From UBA7887 sp964408735 (GTDB lineage: Bacteria; Pseudomonadota; Alphaproteobacteria; UBA7887), in the NCBI GenBank assembly GCA_964408735.1, contig CAYPAX010000020.1:1-51909 (forward strand): a DNA stretch of 51,909 bases, read 5' to 3'. A model generated the notes under the pieces. It saw nothing but the letters and a program-made list of their open reading frames with translations. It was not told the origin of the DNA and searched no databases. The translations under genes and the position numbers were made by a program. Shown one piece after another: positions 10,721 to 20,295 of this stretch; position 1 is the stretch's first letter; the number at the start of each line of letters is the position of its first letter.

Positions 10721-11597
10721 CACCAACCTTCCCCATCCCCGCATTGCGCAGGGCCACGTTCAACAGCCCCGAGACGTCCACCTCGCCGTCCGTCTTGCCG
10801 GCCTCGGCGACCGCTTGTGCCGCCGCAGCAGCGGTCGGTACGGGGGCGCCTGCCGCTTCCGCCATGGCCACCGCCAGACCCAGGTCCTTGGCCGACAAGC
10901 CGATGGCGAAGCCCGGTTCGGTGTCTCCCGCCAGGACCTTGACCGGCCAGTAGTCGGCGAGGAAGCGGTTGCTGGCGAGGCTGCCGGTCATGATGCCGAG
11001 CAGGGTGTCGCGCTCCAGGCCAAGCTTGAGGCCTAAGGCCAGCGCCTCGGCGCTGAGCTGGCCGGTGGCCTGGGAGAGCATGTTGTTGACGAGCTTGGTG
11101 CGGATGCCGCTGCCGACAGGCCCGCAGTGGTGCACGACCTCGCCCATGGCGTCGATGAGCGGGTGGGCGCGGGCGAGTGTGTCCGCCTCGGCGCCGATCA
11201 TGAAGAGCAACTTGCCGGCGGCGGCCTCGATGGGGCTGCGGCCGACCGGCGCGTCGAGGAAATCGAGCCTGGCCTCGGCGCAGGCCGCGGCGAGGCGGTC
11301 GGTGGTGGCGGGCGCGATGGTGCTTGAGTCCATCACCAGGGTGCCGGGCTGCAGGCGCGCGAGCAGGCCGCCGGTGCCGAGAAAGCAGTCCTCGACCTGG
11401 GGCGAGTCGGGCAGCATGGCGATGACCGCGTCGAGCCCGTCGGACAGGGCCGCGACCGTCTCGACGCCCGCCGCCTCGGCGCGCGCCATGGCAGCGTCCG
11501 AGATGTCCGTGCCAAATACCGTGAAGCCGGCCTTGACCAGATTGGCGGCCATGCCGCCGCCCATATTGCCGAGCCCGATGAATCCGATTGTCTGCAT
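10713..11597 (-). CDS. Beta-hydroxyacid dehydrogenase, 3-sulfolactaldehyde reductase (YihU)-like
   Basis: This is a 294-residue NAD(P)-dependent dehydrogenase of the 3-hydroxyisobutyrate family, with a Rossmann GLGNMGGGMA at 8-17 and catalytic Lys168. The substrate loop reads DAPVGRSP where common 3-hydroxyisobutyrate dehydrogenases read DAPVSGG. Arg120, Asn171 and Ser175 fall in register with Arg123, Asn174 and Ser178 of E. coli YihU. Those are the residues I recall as its sulfonate contacts. The later WPVKVLAGDTEPGFAIGL stretch is also YihU-like. The likely reaction is reduction or oxidation of a small 3-carbon aldehyde/hydroxyacid with an anionic group, possibly sulfolactaldehyde. No other sulfoglycolysis genes lie beside it. 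It is followed by a coupled GNAT gene, and the next upstream gene is DUF1223. Confidence 0.82.
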   Translation of the reverse strand: MQTIGFIGLGNMGGGMAANLVKAGFTVFGTDISDAAMARAEAAGVETVAALSDGLDAVIAMLPDSPQVEDCFLGTGGLLARLQPGTLVMDSSTIAPATTDRLAAACAEARLDFLDAPVGRSPIEAAAGKLLFMIGAEADTLARAHPLIDAMGEVVHHCGPVGSGIRTKLVNNMLSQATGQLSAEALALGLKLGLERDTLLGIMTGSLASNRFLADYWPVKVLAGDTEPGFAIGLSAKDLGLAVAMAEAAGAPVPTAAAAAQAVAEAGKTDGEVDVSGLLNVALRNAGMGKVGGV

Positions 11598-11651
11598 GTC
11601 GCCCTCCCCGTGTCGCTCAAGTCCGCGACAGTGTAGAGGGAGAAGGTTGCC

Positions 11652-12392
11652 TTAGCGAACCGCGGCCGGGTCGAAATCGACGGCGGCGAGGATTCCGCCC
11701 TGGCCGGTCCTTTGGATGAACAGGGCGCAGCCGTCCCGGCCCGGCTCGCCGGCCGCGAACGATTCGCCCGCCAGCACGATCTCGCCGGGCCCGCCGTCCC
11801 ACTGTCCGACCACTTGCATGTCGCGCACCACATGGTGGTTGACCAGCTGGCGCCCGGCATTCTCGCCGAGGGGCACGTCGGTCTCGCGCCTATCCGCATA
11901 ACGGACGAGAAGCACGTCGGCAGGGCGACGCGGCGCCTCGGCCGCACCGAGCTCGACCAGGAGATCGTTGCCACGGCGCGAAAAGCGGATCGTCGGCGCG
12001 CTCTCGAGCTGGCGGCCTGCGCGCTCGATGGCACGCATCACCGCGCGCTCGTCGCTGCCGACCACGGGCAGGGCACCGCCGATGACCATCTGCGGGGTGT
12101 AGACGTTGCGCTCGCCGAGCGCCCGGGCATAGCCGTATTGGCGCTCGGTCGTCTGCTCGCTGGCAAAGGGATCGGACCAGCCGATGTAGTCCCAGTAATT
12201 GACGTGGAAGGACAGCACCACCACGTCGTCGCGCTCGCTCAGCCGCCCGGCCAGGGCATCGGCCTGGGGGCAGGACGAGCAGCCTTGCGAGGTGAAAAGC
12301 TCGACCAGGACGGGAGTATCCCCCGCCGCGCCGGGCAGCGCCGTGGCGGCCAGCAGAGCGAGGGCAACAAGAGTTGAGCGCATAGAGGTCAT
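11652..12392 (-). CDS. Secreted DUF1223 thioredoxin-fold protein
   Basis: The protein has 246 residues from the ATG at 12392. It starts with a Sec-type signal peptide (RSTLVALALLAATALPGAAG). The mature part opens with VLVELFTSQGCSSCPQADALAG, where CSSC sits in the thioredoxin position, and continues with FHVNYWDYIGWSDPFAS and VYTPQMVIGG, both typical of DUF1223. A periplasmic redox function is likely from the fold but has not been shown for the family as far as I know. The gene lies 82 bp downstream of acnA on the same strand, a pairing that recurs in alphaproteobacteria. The start is uncertain: ATG 12383 and ATG 12449 are in frame, and none has a strong ribosome site. Confidence 0.83.
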   Translation of the reverse strand: MTSMRSTLVALALLAATALPGAAGDTPVLVELFTSQGCSSCPQADALAGRLSERDDVVVLSFHVNYWDYIGWSDPFASEQTTERQYGYARALGERNVYTPQMVIGGALPVVGSDERAVMRAIERAGRQLESAPTIRFSRRGNDLLVELGAAEAPRRPADVLLVRYADRRETDVPLGENAGRQLVNHHVVRDMQVVGQWDGGPGEIVLAGESFAAGEPGRDGCALFIQRTGQGGILAAVDFDPAAVR

Positions 12393-12474
12393 GACCGACA
12401 CCGGTTGTTCACCACCGTCAAGGTAGGCGTGCCATGGCTTCTGCGCCAATCACATCTGGTAGAGCAGTCGTGAT

Positions 12475-15171
12475 CTAGCCCGCCGCGAGTTGCCGCAGCA
12501 CGGTGTGCAGAATGCCGCCGTTGCGGAAGTAGCCGACCTCGTCGTCGGTATCTATGCGGCAGATCAAGGTGCACTCGCGAGATGAGCCGTCGGCGCCGGT
12601 AATCGTGCACGGCACCTCCATACGGGGCTTGAGACCCGCCGCCAGACCGCCGAAAGACAGGGTTTCGTTGCCGTCCAGCCCAAGGCTCTTGCGGCTCTCG
12701 CCATCCTTGAACTGCAAGGGCAGGATGCCCATGCCGACCAGGTTGGAGCGGTGGATGCGCTCGTAGCTTTCGGCGATCACCACGCGCACGCCGAGCAGGC
12801 AGGGGCCCTTGGCGGCCCAGTCGCGCGACGAGCCGGTGCCGTATTCCTTGCCGGCCACGACCACCAGCGGCGTATCGCTTCTGCTATAGGCGACGGAGGC
12901 ATCGAAGATACTGGTCTGCTGGCCGGACGGCATCAGCCGCGTCCAACTGCCTTCGGTGCCCGGTGCCATCTCGTTGCGCAGGCGAATATTGGCGAAGGTG
13001 CCGCGCATCATCACCTGATGATTGCCGCGGCGCGCGCCATAGGAGTTGAAGTCCGCCTGCTCGACGCCAAGGCTGACCAGATAGTCGCCGGCAGGGCTGT
13101 TGCGGGCGATGCCGCCGGCCGGCGAGATATGGTCTGTGGTCACCGAGTCGCCGAGCATGGCGAGAATGCGTGCGCCTTTGATATCGCTGACGCTGCCAGC
13201 CTCCGCGGCCATGCCCGCGAAGTAGGGCGGATTGGCGACATAGGTGGAGTCGGGCCAGTCATAGGTCTGGGCGTCCGAGGTGGCGATCGCCTGCCAGTCC
13301 GCATCGCCCGAGAAGACATCGGCATATTCGCTGCCATACATCTCCGGCGTCAGGGCATCGGCGACAGCTTGGGCAACCTCGTCACGGCTTGGCCAGATGT
13401 CGGCCAGCGTGACCGCATTGCCGTCCGCGTCCTCTCCGAGGCTGGCGCTGGTGATGTCGTCGCGCAAGCTTCCGGCCAGGGCATAGGCCACCACCAGAGG
13501 CGGCGAGGCGAGATAGTTGGCGCGGATCTGCTGGTGCACGCGGCCTTCGAAATTGCGGTTGCCCGAGAGCACAGAGGTAACCACGAGGTCGCCGTCGTCG
13601 ATGGCCGCGGCCACCGCTTCCGGCAAGGGCCCGGAATTGCCGATGCAGGTGGTGCAGCCATAGCCCACCAGGTTGAAGCCAAGGGCATCGAGGTCGTCCT
13701 GCAGGCCGGCGCGCTCGAGATAGTCGCTCACCACCTTGGAGCCCGGTGCCAGAGAGGTCTTGACCCAGGGCTTGACGGCGAGGCCCTTGGCGCGGGCGTT
13801 GCGCGCCACCAGCCCGGCGCCGATCATGGCGCCCGGATTGGAGGTGTTGGTGCAGCTGGTGATGGCGGCGATGGTGACAGCGCCGTCTTCGAGGTCGTAA
13901 TCGGCACCCGCTACCGCCGCGCTATTGGCCGTGCCCGGCGCGCGGTCGAAGCTCTCGCTCAAGACGCTATCGAAGGACGTTGCCGCGGCACTCAAGGCGA
14001 CGCGGTCCTGGGGCCGCTTGGGCCCTGCCAGGCTCGCCTCGATGCTCGACAGGTCGAGCTCGAGGGTCTTGGTGAATGACGGCTCGGACGACCCCGCCTC
14101 GTGCCACATGCCTTGGGCCTTCGCGTAGGCCTCGACCAGGCGGCAGCGATCCGGGTCGCGGCCCGTGAAAGCGAGAAATTCGACGGTCGCCTGATCGATC
14201 GGAAAGAAGCCGCAGGTGGCGCCGTATTCCGGCGCCATATTGGCGATGGTGGCGCGGTCCGCGACGGTCAGCGTATCGATGCCGGGGCCGGTATATTCGA
14301 CGAACTTGCCGACCACGCCTTCGGCGCGCAGCATAGCGGTGAGCGTCAGCACCAGGTCCGTCGTGGTCGCCGCCTCGGGCAGCGAGCCGGTCAGGCGCAC
14401 GCCGACCACTTCCGGAATCAGCATGGAGATCGGCTGGCCCAGCATGGCCGCCTCGGCCTCGATGCCGCCGACACCCCAGGCCAGCACGGCGACACCGTTG
14501 ACCATGGTGGTGTGGCTGTCGGTGCCGACGACCGTATCGGGATAGGCGATGGTGCGCCCGGCCGCGTCCTCGGAGCTCCAGATGGTCTGGGAGAGATATT
14601 CCAGGTTCACCTGATGGCAGATGCCGGTGCCCGGCGGCACCACGCGGAAATTCTCAAAGGCCTGCTGGCCCCAGCGCAGGAAGGCATAGCGCTCGTGGTT
14701 GCGCCGCATCTCGATCTCGACATTGGCGGCAAAGGCGCCCGCCGAGCCGAAATTGTCCACTTGCACCGAATGATCGATAACGAGATCGACCGGCACCAGC
14801 GGATTGATGCGCTTGGGATCGCCGCCGAGAGCGGCCACGGCATCGCGCATTGCGGCCAGGTCGACCACCGCCGGCACGCCGGTGAAGTCCTGCATCAGCA
14901 CCCGCGAGGGGCGATAGGCGATCTCGCGACCGCTGCCCTCGCCGCTTGCCAGGGTGCGGATATCGTCGACACCGACGCTGCCGCCATCTTCGAAGCGCAA
15001 TAGGTTTTCGAGCAGAACCTTGAGCGAAAACGGCAGCCGCGACGGATCACCGAGACCGGCCTCGGCAACGGCAGGCAGGCTGAAATAATCGACCTCGCGG
15101 CCGTCGATGGTAAGTGTGCGGCGAAGCGCGAGACTGTCCCTACCGACTCGTGACACGACAAAATCTCCCAA
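12475..15171 (-). CDS. acnA: Aconitate hydratase AcnA
   Basis: This enzyme interconverts citrate and isocitrate in the TCA cycle using a [4Fe-4S] cluster. The 898 residues match the AcnA/IRP1 class. Cluster ligands are Cys440 (AAITSCTNTSN) and Cys506/Cys509 (GYGCTTCIGNSG). Substrate-binding signatures include PDTVVGTDSHTTMVNG and, in the swivel domain, GKEYGTGSSRDWAAKGP. It sits 22 bp downstream of rho on the same strand, so it may be read through from rho. DUF1223 follows. The ATG at 15171 gives an N-terminus of normal length. No extra domain is seen. Confidence 0.97.
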   Translation of the reverse strand: MGDFVVSRVGRDSLALRRTLTIDGREVDYFSLPAVAEAGLGDPSRLPFSLKVLLENLLRFEDGGSVGVDDIRTLASGEGSGREIAYRPSRVLMQDFTGVPAVVDLAAMRDAVAALGGDPKRINPLVPVDLVIDHSVQVDNFGSAGAFAANVEIEMRRNHERYAFLRWGQQAFENFRVVPPGTGICHQVNLEYLSQTIWSSEDAAGRTIAYPDTVVGTDSHTTMVNGVAVLAWGVGGIEAEAAMLGQPISMLIPEVVGVRLTGSLPEAATTTDLVLTLTAMLRAEGVVGKFVEYTGPGIDTLTVADRATIANMAPEYGATCGFFPIDQATVEFLAFTGRDPDRCRLVEAYAKAQGMWHEAGSSEPSFTKTLELDLSSIEASLAGPKRPQDRVALSAAATSFDSVLSESFDRAPGTANSAAVAGADYDLEDGAVTIAAITSCTNTSNPGAMIGAGLVARNARAKGLAVKPWVKTSLAPGSKVVSDYLERAGLQDDLDALGFNLVGYGCTTCIGNSGPLPEAVAAAIDDGDLVVTSVLSGNRNFEGRVHQQIRANYLASPPLVVAYALAGSLRDDITSASLGEDADGNAVTLADIWPSRDEVAQAVADALTPEMYGSEYADVFSGDADWQAIATSDAQTYDWPDSTYVANPPYFAGMAAEAGSVSDIKGARILAMLGDSVTTDHISPAGGIARNSPAGDYLVSLGVEQADFNSYGARRGNHQVMMRGTFANIRLRNEMAPGTEGSWTRLMPSGQQTSIFDASVAYSRSDTPLVVVAGKEYGTGSSRDWAAKGPCLLGVRVVIAESYERIHRSNLVGMGILPLQFKDGESRKSLGLDGNETLSFGGLAAGLKPRMEVPCTITGADGSSRECTLICRIDTDDEVGYFRNGGILHTVLRQLAAG

Positions 15172-15193
15172 TAGAGATTGAGGATCGACGACC

Positions 15194-16450
<1,257 letters not shown>

Positions 16451-16656
16451 TGGTGCCTTGAGTCCAGGCGCGAGTGCAATGGGAATGGGGAGGCGGCGAC
16501 AGCGATCCGATTTTCCGGTTGCAGCGACAGAGGCCGCTTATGGAAGGGAATCGCTGGCTGAGAGGGGTCTTAGCGTGGAAGAGACGGTGCGCCCGTTGGC
16601 TCACCTTCCGACGGCCGCCGTTCTATCCCAGGCGCCCGGCCAAGTCAAACCGTGCC

Positions 16657-17103
16657 TTAGAACAGTTTTGTGACAGCGAGTATTACGATGGCGATCATCA
16701 GCAACGTCGGGACTTCATTGGCGATGCGGTAGAAGCGTTGCGGACGCCTATTGGCATCATTGGCGAAGTCCCGTCTCCAACGTCCCATGGCATCGTGCAT
16801 GCCTGACATGGCGACGACCAGCACGAGCTTCGCCTGCACCCAGTGATCCGCGATATCGACCATCGGCGAAGCCAGCAGACAAAGGCCGAATAACCAGGCT
16901 GTGGCCATGGCCGGGGTCATGATCGCCCGCTGCAGGCGCCGTTCCATCACCTTCAGGGTCTCCGAAAGCTCGGAGCCGACTTCGGCCGCGGCGTGATAGA
17001 CGAAAAGCCGCGGCAGGTAGAGCATCCCCGCCATCCAGGCGATGACCGAAATGATGTGGAGCGCCTTGAGCCAGGGATAGGCCGCGGCGAGAAATTCGCT
17101 CAT
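16657..17103 (-). CDS. hemJ: Protoporphyrinogen IX oxidase HemJ
   Basis: This is an inner-membrane haem enzyme that oxidises protoporphyrinogen IX, the penultimate step of haem synthesis. The 148 residues carry four hydrophobic helices. The N-terminal LKALHIISVIAWMAGMLYLPRLFVYH has the conserved haem-coordinating His and Trp/Met pattern, and KLVLVVAMSGMHDAMG is the second family signature. The ATG at 17103 has GGAGG upstream and overlaps the hemH stop by one base (TGATG), so translation is coupled to hemH. The ATG at 17124 lies inside hemH and is not needed. The operon hemE-hemH-hemJ supplies the last steps of haem synthesis. Confidence 0.94.
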   Translation of the reverse strand: MSEFLAAAYPWLKALHIISVIAWMAGMLYLPRLFVYHAAAEVGSELSETLKVMERRLQRAIMTPAMATAWLFGLCLLASPMVDIADHWVQAKLVLVVAMSGMHDAMGRWRRDFANDANRRPQRFYRIANEVPTLLMIAIVILAVTKLF

Positions 17104-18110
17104 CACGCTCCCTCCGCGGTGCAAATGCAGCGCGAGAATCTTGCCGGACAGAGCCGGCTTGCGTCTTGCGAGCGCGGCGGACCTGCCTTGGCGGCGCGCA
17201 CCAGCGCGGCCAGCCCATCGATAAAGGCCGGGCTGGTGCCAAGCGCCGGGATGCGCTCATAGGCCGGCACGCCGACGCTTTCGGCCAAGGCGCGATATTC
17301 GATGTCGAGCTCGACGAGGGTCTCGGAATGCTCCGACACGAAAGCGATGGGCAAAACCACCAGCGGCACGCCGTCCTTGCCGGCACGGCGGATCTCGTCA
17401 TCGATAGAGGGCCCGATCCAGCGCCGCGGGCCGACCCGGCTCTGATAACAGACCGCCCAATCGAGACCGTCGCGCCCAAGCGCTGCTACGATTGCCGCCG
17501 CTGTCTCCTCCACCTGCCATTGATAGGGGTCGCCGCGCTCGATCACTGCCTCGGGCAGGCCGTGGGCGGAGAACAGCAGGCGCGGACGTTCCAGGCCATC
17601 CAGAGCATCGGCAGCAACCTCCGCTTGCGCACGCACCAAGCCTTCCTGGGTAGGATAGCAGCCGATAATCGCAGTTTGTATATCCGGGCCTTGGCGTTTC
17701 CAGTCCGCCACTGACGATGCCGTCGTGGTGGTCGAGAACTGCGGATAGAGCGGCAGCAGCACGATCTCGTCCGGTTGCCAGGCCGCGACATCCTTTGCCA
17801 CCGTCCTGCTCATCGGGTGCCAGTAGCGCATGCAGACGAAGACACGATAGTCCTCGCCGAGCGCTATTTGCAGCGCTTCGGCCTGAGCCTGGGTCAATTC
17901 CAGCAATGGCGAGCGGCCGCCGATATTGGCGTAGATCTCCCGTGCCACTGGCGCGCGTCTTGCCGAGATTCGCTTGGCCAGCAACCATCTCAACGGATTG
18001 GGCAGCGAAATGATCGCCGGGTCGGAAAACAGATTGAACAGGAAGGGCTGTATGGCAGCAGGCGAATCCGGACCGCCGAGATTGAACAGGACCACCGCGC
18101 GTCGCGCCAT
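17103..18110 (-). CDS. hemH: Ferrochelatase HemH, [2Fe-2S]-type
   Basis: This enzyme inserts ferrous iron into protoporphyrin IX. The 335 residues include VVLFNLGGPDS at the start, the catalytic His183 in LLFSAHGLP and Glu263 in VSEHSETLVELD. The C-terminus has cysteines at 321, 328 and 330 (C-x6-C-x-C), with a fourth candidate at Cys151. The tail spacing matches the 332/339/341 ligands reported, as I recall, for the [2Fe-2S] cluster of Caulobacter ferrochelatase (with Cys158). The ATG at 18110 lies two bases after the hemE stop codon. A 543-residue reading frame extending upstream to 18734 is only an out-of-frame overlap with hemE. Confidence 0.95.
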   Translation of the reverse strand: MARRAVVLFNLGGPDSPAAIQPFLFNLFSDPAIISLPNPLRWLLAKRISARRAPVAREIYANIGGRSPLLELTQAQAEALQIALGEDYRVFVCMRYWHPMSRTVAKDVAAWQPDEIVLLPLYPQFSTTTTASSVADWKRQGPDIQTAIIGCYPTQEGLVRAQAEVAADALDGLERPRLLFSAHGLPEAVIERGDPYQWQVEETAAAIVAALGRDGLDWAVCYQSRVGPRRWIGPSIDDEIRRAGKDGVPLVVLPIAFVSEHSETLVELDIEYRALAESVGVPAYERIPALGTSPAFIDGLAALVRAAKAGPPRSQDASRLCPARFSRCICTAEGA

Positions 18111-18112
18111 GC

Positions 18113-19123
18113 TCAGCTGTTCCGCACCAGCGAGACCAGTTCGGCGACATGCTCGACAGGGGTGTCCGGCACGACGCCGTGGCCGAGGTTGAAGACAAAA
18201 CCGCGGCCGCGCATATCGCCAAGTATCTCCGCCACCGCCGCCGCCATCTGCGCACCGCCCGCGGCCAGGCATTGGGGATCGAGATTGCCTTGCACGGCAG
18301 TGGCGTCGAGGCCGGCGCCCCACGCTGTCGGCACGGTCGGGTCGAGCGACAAGCCGTCGACGCCGGTCGCCGCCGCGTAGCCCTGATAGCCAAGCCCAGC
18401 GCCACGTGGAAAGGCGATGATCGGCACGTCGGGACAGCGGTCTCTTACACGACGGACGATTTCCGCCACCGGCGCCAGGCAGCAGCGCTCGAAGGCCGGT
18501 GCCGGCACCGCGCCGGCCCAGCTGTCGAAAATCTGCAAGGCCTCGGCACCGGCCTCGACCTGCGCGACGAGATGCTCCGCCACGCCCTCGGCAAGCAGCA
18601 TGAGCAGCGCGGAAAAGCCTTCCGGATCGCTGAAAGCCCAGCGCTTCGCGGTGGCGAAATCGCGACTGCTGCCGCCCTCGATCATGTAGGTCGCAAGGGT
18701 CCACGGTGCGCCAGCGAAACCGATCAGCGTGCAAGATTGGGCCAAGGTTGCGGCCACCGCCCGGAGGGTCTCGTAAACGGGGGCGAGATGATCGGTGACC
18801 CCGTCAACCGAGAGTTTGGTTTGAGAATTTATCGGTTCCAGCACCGGCCCGCGGCCTTCGACGAAACGCACGTCGACGCCCATGGCATCGGGTATCACCA
18901 GGATATCCGAAAAGATGATCGCCGCGTCCATGTCGTAGCGCCGGATCGGCTGCAAGGTCGCTTCGCAGGCGAGGGCGGGACGATAGCAGAAATCTAGAAA
19001 ATTCGCCGCCTCGCTCCGCAGCTTGCGATATTCCGGCAGATACCGCCCGGCCTGGCGCATCAGCCATATCGGTGGCGTTGACAGCGCCTCGCCCCGCAAT
19101 GCGCGCAATAGCGGCTTGCTCAT
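18113..19123 (-). CDS. hemE: Uroporphyrinogen decarboxylase HemE
   Basis: This enzyme removes the four acetate carboxyls of uroporphyrinogen III to give coproporphyrinogen III. The 336 residues show both family signatures: PPIWLMRQAGRYLPEYR near the N-terminus (substrate arginines) and GFAGAPWTLATYMIEGG in the middle. The catalytic Asp is in AAIIFSDILVIPDAMG. GNLDPQ and FNLGHGVVPDTPVEHV complete the barrel. The ATG at 19123 follows GTGGAAAT. It is the first gene leftward of the putative replication origin and heads the hemE-hemH-hemJ operon. In Caulobacter, hemE also borders the origin, and a strong hemE promoter lies within it. Confidence 0.97.
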   Translation of the reverse strand: MSKPLLRALRGEALSTPPIWLMRQAGRYLPEYRKLRSEAANFLDFCYRPALACEATLQPIRRYDMDAAIIFSDILVIPDAMGVDVRFVEGRGPVLEPINSQTKLSVDGVTDHLAPVYETLRAVAATLAQSCTLIGFAGAPWTLATYMIEGGSSRDFATAKRWAFSDPEGFSALLMLLAEGVAEHLVAQVEAGAEALQIFDSWAGAVPAPAFERCCLAPVAEIVRRVRDRCPDVPIIAFPRGAGLGYQGYAAATGVDGLSLDPTVPTAWGAGLDATAVQGNLDPQCLAAGGAQMAAAVAEILGDMRGRGFVFNLGHGVVPDTPVEHVAELVSLVRNS

Positions 19124-19473
19124 ATTTCCACCGATCCCACTCTCTCTTTCTAGAATCTATTCTTAAATAGTAAGGATAGTTGTTTTTGTATATGGCACGA
19201 AATTCTGGGGATTGGCATTGGTCCACAGCAAACGGCCCAAGATGCCGGCGCAGGACGATGCTTGTGGATGTCCCTGTTGGCAAGCGGTGTGAAGTCGCGC
19301 TATGGGGCGTTCTTGATTGAGGGGATAACGACATCGCCGAGAAGGTTGTCGGCATGATTATCGACATGGGGATCGTTTAGAGCCGATATGAACTGTTTGT
19401 GCATGATATGGGAAGAAAACGGCTTTCGCCGCGGCGAAGCCCGTTTATCCCCAATTCCGGCGGAGTTATGCAC
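19124..19473. other. oriC: Candidate chromosome replication origin (oriC) / divergent hemE-PPSR promoter region
   Basis: This 350-bp stretch has no gene. By gene order it corresponds to the Caulobacter origin, which lies between hemE and the DUF299 (PPSR) gene. It contains an AT-rich block near hemE (about 19141-19205), rare in this GC-rich window, that could serve as an unwinding element. Sites close to the DnaA box TTATCCACA follow: TTATCGACA (19358-19366) and TTATCCCCA (19445-19453) at 8 of 9, plus 7-of-9 sites at 19219-19227 and, on the other strand, 19263-19271 and 19320-19328. One GAATC (GANTC methylation) site is at 19153. An imperfect inverted repeat GGCTTTCGCC/GGCGAAGCC lies near 19421-19441. 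The 7-of-9 sites could be chance. The same region must also carry both divergent promoters. Confidence 0.6.
19141..19205. other. AT-rich block, possible DNA unwinding element
   Basis: The 65 bases from the TCTCTCTTTC at 19141 through TAAATAGTAAGG and TTTTTGTATATGG are markedly AT-rich compared with the surrounding GC-rich DNA. They lie at the hemE-proximal side of the candidate oriC. They could equally be the core hemE promoter region; no clear -35/-10 pair was assigned. Confidence 0.45.
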
Positions 19474-20295
19474 ATGACTGCGACACCGTTTCACCTGCAT
19501 CTGATCTCCGATTCCACGGGCGAGACCGTGAGCACGGTGGCACGGGCGACGATGGCGCAATTCCCCGTCGGCGAAGCGGCGGAACATAGCTGGGCCCTGG
19601 TTCGCAGCCCCGAGCAGATCGAAAAGGTCCTGCAGTCGGTGCGCTCCCATCCTGGCGTCGTGCTCTACACCCTGGTCAAGCCCGAGCTGCGCCAGGCGCT
19701 GGAGAGCGGCTGCCGGGAGCTCGAGGTGCCCTGTGTCGATGTGCTGGCCGGCGTCATGGATGTTCTCAGTCAGACCCTGGGTGCCGAAGTCGGGCATTCG
19801 CCCGGCCGCCAGCATGCGCTCGACAGCGAATATTACGCCCGTATCGAGGCCATGCAATTCGTGCTCGCCCATGACGACGGACACGCCATCACCGGTCTCG
19901 ACAAGGCCGATGTGGTCCTGGTCGGCGTCTCGCGCACCTCGAAAACGCCGACCTGCATCTATCTCGCCAATCGCGGCATCAAGGCCGCCAACGTGCCCTA
20001 TGTCAGCGTGGCGACCTTTCCCGACCAGCAGCTCGCCGCGAGCACGGCTTTGGTGGTGGCGTTGACCACCTCCGCAGATCGCCTCGTGCAGATTCGCCGC
20101 AACCGCCTGATAGCGCTTAACGACAGTCGCAGCAGCGACTATACGGACCTCGACATGGTACGCCGGGAGATCGCCGACGCCCGGCGCATCTTTACCCGTC
20201 ACGGCTGGCCGGTGATCGACGTCTCGCGGCGCTCGATCGAGGAAACGGCAGCGGCAATCCTGCAGCTCTACCGCGAAGCGGCGGAGGAGACATGA
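19474..20295 (+). CDS. Pyruvate,phosphate dikinase / PEP synthetase regulatory protein (PPSR, DUF299)
   Basis: This is a bifunctional Ser/Thr kinase and pyrophosphorylase that switches PpdK or PpsA off and on with ADP and phosphate. The 273 residues show the N-terminal HLISDSTGETVSTVARA, the nucleotide loop VGVSRTSKTPTCIYLANRG, and the C-terminal EIADARRIFTRHGWPVIDV with SIEETAAAIL. The ATG at 19474 sits eight bases after GGAG and gives the standard N-terminus. Upstream in-frame ATGs at 19399 and 19468 would extend into the origin region. It begins the rightward PPSR-maf-aroE-coaE-dnaQ operon, the conserved right flank of the alphaproteobacterial origin. Whether it targets PpdK or PpsA is not visible here. 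Confidence 0.94.
   Translation: MTATPFHLHLISDSTGETVSTVARATMAQFPVGEAAEHSWALVRSPEQIEKVLQSVRSHPGVVLYTLVKPELRQALESGCRELEVPCVDVLAGVMDVLSQTLGAEVGHSPGRQHALDSEYYARIEAMQFVLAHDDGHAITGLDKADVVLVGVSRTSKTPTCIYLANRGIKAANVPYVSVATFPDQQLAASTALVVALTTSADRLVQIRRNRLIALNDSRSSDYTDLDMVRREIADARRIFTRHGWPVIDVSRRSIEETAAAILQLYREAAEET

Noticed and set aside
10713..11597. Calling the dehydrogenase mmsB (3-hydroxyisobutyrate dehydrogenase)
   Set aside because: The substrate loop is PVGR rather than PVSGG, and no valine-degradation genes are adjacent, so a YihU-like label fits better.
19124..19473. CtrA-type TTAA-N7-TTAA sites in the candidate origin
   Set aside because: Only one TTAA (19162) is present, with no partner at the right distance.
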